The notes below the pieces were generated by a model, which searched no databases, was not told the origin of the DNA, and saw only the letters and a program-made list of their open reading frames with translations. From positions 1-21,403 of the forward strand of contig JAGACY010000436.1 of assembly GCA_017613855.1 (NCBI GenBank): DNA of 21,403 nucleotides, given 5' to 3'. The translations under genes were made by a program, and so were the position numbers. Source of the DNA: Pseudomonadota bacterium (GTDB lineage: Bacteria > Myxococcota > Bradymonadia > UBA4248). Positions within the stretch are counted from its first letter, which is position 1. Each line of letters starts with the position of its first letter. Below, in pieces: positions 14,982 to 20,308 of the stretch.

Positions 14982-15023
14982 TGCCGGCTATGCCGCAAAG
15001 CGGCATACGCCGGCATTTTTTTT
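14982..15023 (+). terminator. Intrinsic terminator of the kinase gene, built from a GTAT/ATA palindrome
   Basis: TGCCGGC-TATGCCGC-AAA-GCGGCATA-C-GCCGGCA is a 15-bp stem with one unpaired C, followed directly by eight T. The same palindrome without the T run lies 33 bases upstream. Confidence 0.85.
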
Positions 15024-15030
15024 ACTTTTT

Positions 15031-15058
15031 ACGTGGGTTACGCTGCGCTCACCCACGT
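15031..15058. repeat. Palindrome ACGTGGGT / ACCCACGT
   Basis: The perfect 8-bp arms enclose TACGCTGCGCTC. A partial copy (TTTGCGCTCACCCACG) follows at 15060. Palindromes of the form GTGGGTTACGCTGCGCT...ACCCAC are, from memory, widespread dispersed repeats in cyanobacteria and other bacteria. Confidence 0.7.
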
Positions 15059-15122
15059 TCTTTGCGCTCACCCACGGCTAAATTGTATCGACCCTGTGGG
15101 GCGTACGAATTTTTGAGAATGA

Positions 15123-15175
15123 CATTCATCATTCATTATTCATTATTCATTATCAATTACCAATTATCCATTATC
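15123..15175. repeat. Heptamer array CATTATT/AATTATC overlapping the end of the XdhC gene
   Basis: CATTATT x2, CATTATC, AATTACC, AATTATC and CATTATC are in phase over 15134-15175, with a looser unit CATTCAT at 15123. The array overlaps the stop codon (15164-15166) and the last codons of the minus-strand gene, so its last residues (DNG) are encoded by repeat. Confidence 0.88.
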
Positions 15176-15988
15176 AATTGCATTCAGCGGGTGTTTCTTC
15201 GCGCTCATGGCATCAGCCAACACCTTATTGTGTGCAACGGCCGTGAGTTGGGCACAAATCGAAATCGCCACTTCTGTCGCCGAATTGCCGCCGGTATCGA
15301 TGCCGATTGGGGCATGCACTTTAGCCAGATCTTCGCGGGCAATACCTTCTTCCATCATGGCCTTAAAGATATGCGACAATTTGACCGATGAACCAATGCA
15401 TCCCACATAGCGCGGTTCGAGCTCGGGACGCCTCAGTATGCCTTCGAGACAAGCTCTGTCCCCGGTGTGCTGATGCGTAACAATGACGAAATAGGCATTT
15501 TTAGGGAACGGCGTTTTGGGAATGTCTTCATAGGGCGCACAAATACCATGCATGGCCCCGGGATGTCCTTCGATCGTCGAATAATCGGGACGATCATCAT
15601 AAATAGTGACATTAAACCCGACGTCATTGGCATACCGAGTCAGCGCCGTGCCAATGTGGCCACCGCCAAAGATGACGAGTGTCGGCCTCGGAATGATGGT
15701 TTCGATGAGGATATCGGCATTGCCGCCGCACCCCACGCCATCCTTGTCATTAAAATCTTCATGGCAGATGCGGATGGGCTCATGTGTTCTGAGCATTTCA
15801 AGCGCTTCATTGCGCATTTTATATTCGACACCGCCGCCGCCTATCGATCCGACAATTTTCTTATCCTCGGTCACACACATCTTAAAGGATGTGCGGGCAG
15901 GCGCATTGTGACTGGCATTCAGAATGGTCACCAAAGCAAACGGAGTTCCAGCAGCCTCAAGGCTGGCCAGATATTCATAAAAATTCAT
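15164..15988 (-). CDS. XdhC/CoxI-family protein
   Basis: The protein has 274 residues. The N-terminal XdhC_CoxI domain shows S-H-x-A-P-A-R-x-S-F-K-M (26-37), S-I-G-G-G-G-V-E (48-55) and G-C-G-G (86-89). A Rossmann-type C-terminal domain has G-G-G-H-I-G (108-113) and the typical ending I-G-I-D-T-G-G-N-S-A-T-E-V-A-I-S-I. Family members handle molybdenum cofactor and its sulfuration for xanthine dehydrogenase-type enzymes. No such enzyme or molybdenum-cofactor gene is in the window, so its client is unknown. The ATG has GAGGGG 6 bases upstream. It lies 64 bases behind the 16053-17984 gene on the same strand with no terminator between, so co-transcription is likely. The three codons before the stop fall in a heptamer array. 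Confidence 0.9.
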   Translation of the reverse strand: MNFYEYLASLEAAGTPFALVTILNASHNAPARTSFKMCVTEDKKIVGSIGGGGVEYKMRNEALEMLRTHEPIRICHEDFNDKDGVGCGGNADILIETIIPRPTLVIFGGGHIGTALTRYANDVGFNVTIYDDRPDYSTIEGHPGAMHGICAPYEDIPKTPFPKNAYFVIVTHQHTGDRACLEGILRRPELEPRYVGCIGSSVKLSHIFKAMMEEGIAREDLAKVHAPIGIDTGGNSATEVAISICAQLTAVAHNKVLADAMSAKKHPLNAIDNG

Positions 15989-16036
15989 AACACCCCTCTC
16001 TCATTCTATCGCCCCAACGAGGCGAGCTGATTTCAT

Positions 16037-16057
16037 CATTATCCATTATCCATTATC
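16037..16057. repeat. Heptamer array (CATTATC)3 overlapping a stop codon
   Basis: Three perfect CATTATC units lie between two minus-strand genes. The stop codon (16053-16055) of the upstream gene lies within the third unit. Confidence 0.9.
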
Positions 16058-17984
16058 CTTTCCCCGCCTGTTCTATTTGCTGCATTCTCGATAAATATGT
16101 TGCCTCATCCACGCCGAGGAAATCGAGCATTCGCCCAAAGATTTCGCCGGCATGCGACAACTCTTCGATATCGATGGTGTAACAGTCGTCCTCTTTTTCG
16201 ACGCGCCATGCCGAACCTTGTGCATTGGGCAGCCATATTTCAGCGACCTGACTGCCAACGACGAGAATGACCGGTATGCTGAACGTCGAAGCCAACACCG
16301 ACATCACCGGGCGCATCGATTCGAGCATTTCAAACTCGAACTCGTTCCAGAAGTTGACAAAAATCGGCACAGTCTCTTTGGGTGCCTGGTTCAGAGTTTC
16401 TACAATCCGATGGGAAACCAGTTCCGTGACGAAGATCTGTTCCCCATAGAGCGGCAAAAGCAAAATCACATGATTGCGAATGCGCAGTTTTTCGAATACG
16501 CGCGTAGAGCTGAGTTCGCTCGATTGCTGAGCCGTTGTCACGAGCAGATTCATACCACGGCATGCCAGCTCAATATCGGCATCTGCAGTCAATTCGCCAA
16601 ACGTCAATGGCGAGTCAAAAAGCAAAAGCGTTCTGGGAGCGGCGGGATTCCAGAGGGGCGCACCCTTCAGTTTGAAACTGACTTCGAGTGGTGTCGTACT
16701 CGAGGATTCCAACGGTGCCCTATGTGACTCGCTATCGATCAATTCGATGCCATTCGAACCGATTTCGATGATCCAAGCGGATGATGCATACCCAAAAGCC
16801 TCTGAAAATGGGATATTCTGCGAAGATGATGTGCGAATCAGGATATGCGCTCCCAAATGTGAGGCCAAACGCCCCATGTTAAGGTCGTGCGATGCCCGTG
16901 CATTGAGCATAGCCACCGTCCAACCATAGATCGAAGCGGTTTTTATTTCACTGGCACCAAGATCTTCCGCATACAATTTGCCATTGCCATCCGAACGCAG
17001 CAAGAGCCCCGTGTTCTTACACTGCAAGGCAATCAGTGTCGGCAATTTCAAACTGGGGATTTGCTGCAGCAATTCATCGTTCCATTCGAAATCCGGAAGC
17101 CAGGCAATATTCAGAATTCCTGCGATCACATCCTCCATAGCCTGTTTAAAGGATCCCCTCTGACAGACATGACAGGCAAAATTCTCGCGCACGGGATATT
17201 TGGCAATATGCCAGACAGCATCCGGCACACTCAGAGAATGCTGAATGGCACTGATGGGCTGCTCCGCAATGGGACGTACCGTTTGCTTAACGGTACATTG
17301 GCGCATCAATCCTGCAAATTCCCTCGCAAATGCTTCATGTCCAAGTGACAGCAGATGGCCGGCGAAAGCATAATAAACGGCTTCCTTCGGGAGTTCATGC
17401 AGGCATTCGAGCACCACGAGCCGGCGAATCTCATGCCCCATATCAAAATGACATACCATCTGGCTGCCAATGACCACAGCCGGGACATCGAACACCCCGT
17501 CATTCAGAGCTTCCTGCAGGCATGCATCCTGAAACTGAAAATACTCGCGTTCAAATCCCTGCTGGAACATCGCTTCATGGGGAATATCGAGACTGGTCAG
17601 TATTTCACGGATTGAGGTGGCATCGATATTTTTTCCCCGGCCCCACATGATGTCCAGTACATGGCGAGAAAAATTCTCCACCTCCGGCGAACGATGAAAC
17701 ATCAGCCAGATACCCGCGCGAAGCGCAGATCCGCTGTGAAACCTTTCGGGCTGCCAAACAAATTCGAGTCCTTCGCGTTTGCAAAACCGCAGGGCTTCTT
17801 GCTTGAGATATTCACGTTCACCTGGCGACTGCATCGGAGCTTCACAGCCGCTCAATGCACGCAAAGAATAAGCGTCCAAAGCTATCCACTCGATCTCGAC
17901 CGGAATGTCGTCGAGCACCTTGAGCGTATGCAGCATCAGGTAGGAACGGTAATCAGAATAATCAAAATAGAATCGTATTTTCAT
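16053..17984 (-). CDS. DsbA/HCCA-isomerase-like domain fused to divergent nitrilase-like regions
   Basis: The protein has 643 residues. Residues 1-205 have the DsbA-like fold of the FrnE/HCCA-isomerase group: MKIRFYFDYSDYRSYL at the active-site end, and DVPAVVIG with the cis-Pro at about 168. There is no C-x-x-C at the active site, so it is unlikely to be a disulfide oxidase. A linker carries FACHVCQ (Cys 271 and 274), a possible metal or redox pair. Residues about 310-415 (NTGLLLRSDGNGKLY, then IYGWTVAMLNARASHD, then GRLASHLGAHILI) resemble a carbon-nitrogen hydrolase, but the catalytic-Cys position appears to be Asn. Residues about 455-540 look like another such piece. The nitrilase reading is weak and based on pattern only. 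ATG 17984 fits family starts, but no ribosome site is visible; GTG 17996 is the alternative. It is the first gene of a probable pair with the XdhC gene. Confidence 0.7.
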   Translation of the reverse strand: MKIRFYFDYSDYRSYLMLHTLKVLDDIPVEIEWIALDAYSLRALSGCEAPMQSPGEREYLKQEALRFCKREGLEFVWQPERFHSGSALRAGIWLMFHRSPEVENFSRHVLDIMWGRGKNIDATSIREILTSLDIPHEAMFQQGFEREYFQFQDACLQEALNDGVFDVPAVVIGSQMVCHFDMGHEIRRLVVLECLHELPKEAVYYAFAGHLLSLGHEAFAREFAGLMRQCTVKQTVRPIAEQPISAIQHSLSVPDAVWHIAKYPVRENFACHVCQRGSFKQAMEDVIAGILNIAWLPDFEWNDELLQQIPSLKLPTLIALQCKNTGLLLRSDGNGKLYAEDLGASEIKTASIYGWTVAMLNARASHDLNMGRLASHLGAHILIRTSSSQNIPFSEAFGYASSAWIIEIGSNGIELIDSESHRAPLESSSTTPLEVSFKLKGAPLWNPAAPRTLLLFDSPLTFGELTADADIELACRGMNLLVTTAQQSSELSSTRVFEKLRIRNHVILLLPLYGEQIFVTELVSHRIVETLNQAPKETVPIFVNFWNEFEFEMLESMRPVMSVLASTFSIPVILVVGSQVAEIWLPNAQGSAWRVEKEDDCYTIDIEELSHAGEIFGRMLDFLGVDEATYLSRMQQIEQAGKG

Positions 17985-18115
17985 AGTATGAGTCACGAAT
18001 TGCGCATCATTGACGCTTTCGTAATTACTTACACTATTTCATGTATTTAGGCAAAGCGTCGCCAACCGGCAACGAACCATTTTTGCCATTTTGAACGCAT
18101 CGCCAGATGAATAGA

Positions 18116-18132
18116 GATAACCTTGAGAATGC
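18116..18132 (+). repeat. Right-end fragment of the dispersed element
   Basis: GATAACCTTGAGAATGC matches the right end of the full copies (AATAACCTTGAGAATGC). It is again followed within 7 bases by a heptamer array. Confidence 0.5.
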
Positions 18133-18138
18133 TTGAAT

Positions 18139-18173
18139 CATTACGCATTACGAATTACGCATTACGAATTAAA
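18139..18173 (+). repeat. Heptamer array CATTACG/AATTACG, five units
   Basis: CATTACG x2, AATTACG, CATTACG and AATTAAA are in strict 7-base phase, ending 8 bases before the tRNA promoter. Confidence 0.9.
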
Positions 18174-18181
18174 AAAAACGC

Positions 18182-18210
18182 TTGCATCCCCTCAAAAACT
18201 CATATATAAG
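18182..18210 (+). promoter_or_regulatory. Sigma-70 promoter of tRNA-Ala
   Basis: TTGCAT (18182-18187), a 17-base spacer and TATAAG (18205-18210) form a good promoter. The GC-rich CCTCCGCCG just after the -10 box is a discriminator of the kind linked to stringent control of stable RNA genes. The start would be near 18217. A small hairpin TGCAGC-AAATA-GCTGCA (18221-18237) lies in the 5' leader. Confidence 0.7.
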
Positions 18211-18246
18211 CCTCCGCCGTTGCAGCAAATAGCTGCATCACTCCAT

Positions 18247-18319
18247 GGGGCTTTAGCTCAGCTGGGAGAGCGCATGACTGGCAGTCATGAGGTCACCGGT
18301 TCGATCCCGATAAGCTCCA
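18247..18319 (+). tRNA. tRNA-Ala (anticodon GGC)
   Basis: The 73 bases fold as a full cloverleaf: acceptor GGGGCTT with AAGCTCC, D stem GCTC/GAGC, anticodon stem CATGA/TCATG, loop CTGGCAG with GGC at 18280-18282, and T arm ACCGG-TTCGATC-CCGAT. The acceptor carries G3-U70, the identity mark of alanine tRNAs, which confirms the call. The T stem has one C-A mismatch (positions 50 and 64). CCA is not encoded and must be added enzymatically. Confidence 0.96.
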
Positions 18320-18322
18320 CTT

Positions 18323-18357
18323 AAAAGCATCCTTGGTTTCGAGGATGCTTTTTTTTT
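18323..18357 (+). terminator. Intrinsic terminator of tRNA-Ala
   Basis: AAAAGCATCCT (18323-18333) pairs with AGGATGCTTTT (18342-18352) around an 8-base loop, and the T run continues to 18357. It starts 4 bases after the tRNA. Confidence 0.9.
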
Positions 18358-18410
18358 GCCTTTTTGAAGTCCACCTCATAGCTGACGCGGCTTAGCCCGA
18401 AGAATGCAGA

Positions 18411-18470
18411 GGGGGGAGGCGCGTATCTCGCAGAACTGCGAGATAGCGCTGCGGGGGGACACCTCCCCCC
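18411..18470. repeat. Large nested palindrome of the GTAT/ATA family
   Basis: The inner hairpin is GCGC-G-TATCTCGCAG-AA-CTGCGAGATA-GCGC (18419-18449), a perfect 10-bp stem plus an outer 4-bp stem with one unpaired G. A further pair, GGGGGGAGG (18411-18419) and CCTCCCCCC (18462-18470), encloses it. It lies between the tRNA terminator and the next gene. Confidence 0.85.
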
Positions 18471-18486
18471 GCCGAACGAAACATCT

Positions 18487-18502
18487 AATGTATAGATACA
18501 TT
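18487..18502. promoter_or_regulatory. Palindromic operator-like site AATGTAT-AG-ATACATT
   Basis: Two perfect 7-bp arms with a 2-base centre lie 66 bases before the ATG of the winged-helix membrane protein gene. Size and symmetry suit binding of a dimeric regulator. No clear -35/-10 pair can be assigned next to it. Confidence 0.4.
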
Positions 18503-18567
18503 CATTGAATTATGGTAAAAAGCACGCGCGTTTTTTCTTATGCATACCGTAACCATTTGGATGATCC

Positions 18568-20169
18568 ATGGCAGAACAAACTCTCAAACAAAGTGAACAG
18601 ATCGAACGCGTCCGAAAGGCCGTTATTGCTGCGGGCGGCAGTGTTACCGTTGGTGATATTGTCTCCAAAACGGGCCTGGGACAATACGAGGCCAAAGAAG
18701 CGCTCGATGCGCTCATCACCACACACGAAGGCACGATGCGCGTCAGCCAGAACGGCGATTTGCTCTATGCGTTTTCGGCCGGCGTCGGGCTAAGGGACGG
18801 GCGATCCTGGTGGGATAGAAACAAAAAAGCCATCTACAGAGGCTTTAAGAAGGTGTTCAAAATCGTCATCATGCTGGTTTTGGTCATCTATTTTATCATC
18901 TATCTGCTTTTGATTCTTGCGCTTCTGTCCAGCAACCGAAACAGCAATTCACGTTCGAGCTTTAACCTCGGCGGTGTGTGGTATTTCTTCTGGGGATATA
19001 ATGCAGGCAGCCGCAGTACTTATGGCCGCAGTCCTTACGGCAGGGTGACGGTAACTTCCAACGATGAGCCCAAGAAATCGCCGCTCTATACGCGCGTCTA
19101 CAACTTCGTTTTCGGACCAGAGGAAGAAGAAGTCGATCCGCTCAAGGCCAGCCAGATGTGTGCCCAGCTGATTCGCGCTAAAAATGGCGTCATTACAGCC
19201 GAAGACTGGATGCTCATCTCCGGTCAGTCGTTTGAAAAAAGCGAGAGTGACCTCGCCAGATTTACGGCCGAATTCGAAGGTACTGCGGAGATTACCGACA
19301 ACGGAACGCTCGTCTATGTCTTTGAAGACATGATGAAATCGAACAAAAATACTACAGGTCGCAGCTCGCAGGAAGCGCTTCCCGACCGTGCCTGGAACAC
19401 GCTCGAAGGACCGCGGCCGCTTTCGGGCAATATCAATGGCGGCAACGGCGGCGTCATTGCCCTCAATACATTTAACCTGATTATGTCGGGATTCTTCGCT
19501 TTTGGCGGGGTTCAGGCAATGATGGCCCCAAAAGATCCCAATGTCGTGCTGGATCCTCAACTTGAGCAATCCCTGCACACGACGACCTTCTGGCTCGGCA
19601 TTTTCCCGTTCGTCTTCAGTTTCCTCATCTTTGCCATTCCTCTGATGCGTCTGCCCGGCAATCGCAAGGAAAATCGCGAACGCCGCGTACGTGCCGTCCA
19701 TAATGCTGCTCTGAGTGCGCTTTTTGATGATCAGACCAACGCACAGAAACGCGTTGGATTTAATGATTTTCGTACAGCAGCCAATCGCATGCTTGCCAAA
19801 TCGCACCTCGACCCAGTTCAGCCCGATGAGCTCAAAAATGCCATTACCACCATTTGCGATGAACTCGGCGGTGAACCCGATGCCAACAGCATGGATCAGG
19901 TCTATGTCTTCGATAACATGGAGGTCCGCCTGGGAGATGCCAAGAGCGAGCGGCAAAAACGCAAGCTCAATCAACAGGATTTGGGCCGTGTGATTTACTC
20001 CTCAGACAGCCGCGAACAGGAAAACATCGACGACAATGACCGGGATGAATTCGATGAATTCGACCGTGCACTTCAGGAAAGTGCCGGCGGATACAGCTCG
20101 AATTATTCGCCCAACTATTCCTCGGGTTCCCAGTCTTCGAACGCCTCACGAAATGCGTCGCACTTGTAA
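18568..20169 (+). CDS. Membrane protein with two winged-helix-like domains
   Basis: The protein has 533 residues and no established function. Residues 8-70 and 190-255 are two related winged-helix-like units, each a helix-rich half ending in a strand with N-G-D/T-L-x-Y-x-F (QNGDLLYAF and DNGTLVYVF). The first is followed by a membrane helix (about 98-120), a Ser/Gly/Tyr-rich loop (125-165), and the motif Y-N-F-V-F-G-P-E-E that introduces the second unit. Two more membrane helices lie at about 295-318 and 343-366, then a basic helical region and an acidic, Ser/Asn-rich tail. From memory, the VFG-leading second unit resembles a conserved membrane protein of cyanobacteria and plastids. If the winged helices stay in the cytosol they may act as membrane-tethered binding modules; that is inference. 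The ribosome site is weak (GGATG about 7 bases before the ATG). Confidence 0.7.
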   Translation: MAEQTLKQSEQIERVRKAVIAAGGSVTVGDIVSKTGLGQYEAKEALDALITTHEGTMRVSQNGDLLYAFSAGVGLRDGRSWWDRNKKAIYRGFKKVFKIVIMLVLVIYFIIYLLLILALLSSNRNSNSRSSFNLGGVWYFFWGYNAGSRSTYGRSPYGRVTVTSNDEPKKSPLYTRVYNFVFGPEEEEVDPLKASQMCAQLIRAKNGVITAEDWMLISGQSFEKSESDLARFTAEFEGTAEITDNGTLVYVFEDMMKSNKNTTGRSSQEALPDRAWNTLEGPRPLSGNINGGNGGVIALNTFNLIMSGFFAFGGVQAMMAPKDPNVVLDPQLEQSLHTTTFWLGIFPFVFSFLIFAIPLMRLPGNRKENRERRVRAVHNAALSALFDDQTNAQKRVGFNDFRTAANRMLAKSHLDPVQPDELKNAITTICDELGGEPDANSMDQVYVFDNMEVRLGDAKSERQKRKLNQQDLGRVIYSSDSREQENIDDNDRDEFDEFDRALQESAGGYSSNYSPNYSSGSQSSNASRNASHL

Positions 20170-20180
20170 TTGATTTTTTA

Positions 20181-20269
20181 TTTACAAACGGATTTGCTCA
20201 GGCCTAACGGCCTGAGTTTTTTATTATGCTTCGTGAGCATCGTTAGATGCGAACAAATCCGTTTGTAAA
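20181..20269. repeat. 16-bp inverted repeat enclosing a terminator and a second hairpin
   Basis: TTTACAAACGGATTTG (20181-20196) and CAAATCCGTTTGTAAA (20254-20269) are perfectly complementary. Between them lie the terminator hairpin (20197-20216) and either ATGC-TTCGTGA-GCAT (20226-20240) or GCATC-GTTA-GATGC (20237-20250), which share GCAT and exclude each other. As RNA or single-stranded DNA it would form a multi-branched structure with a long base stem. Confidence 0.8.
20197..20222 (+). terminator. Intrinsic terminator after the winged-helix membrane protein gene
   Basis: CTCAGGCC-TAAC-GGCCTGAG is a perfect 8-bp hairpin with a run of six T, 27 bases after the stop codon. It sits inside a larger inverted repeat. 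Confidence 0.88.
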
Positions 20270-20308
20270 AAGATCAGTGACTGTTTATTCCGTATGATAA
20301 AGGGCTTT

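Larger units (their letters stand above)
17985..18246. other. Gap with inverted repeat, repeat fragment and tRNA promoter
   Basis: No gene is seen. GACGCTTT (18012-18019) and AAAGCGTC (18053-18060) form an 8-bp inverted repeat with a 33-base loop. The right end of the dispersed element (GATAACCTTGAGAATGC) is at 18116-18132. Heptamers follow at 18139-18173, then the tRNA promoter. Confidence 0.6.

Noticed and set aside
18949..19974. Long minus-strand open frame (341 codons) opposite the winged-helix membrane protein.
   Set aside because: It lies wholly within a plus-strand gene with membrane helices and clear repeated motifs. Its translation has no recognisable domain and is a codon-bias shadow.
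20202..20248. GCCTAAC ... GTTAGAT resembles integron attC core sites (RYYYAAC / GTTRRRY).
   Set aside because: The span is 47 bases, shorter than known attC sites, and GCCTAAC is part of the terminator hairpin with no inner L''/L' pairing. The neighbouring genes are not cassette-like and no integrase is present.
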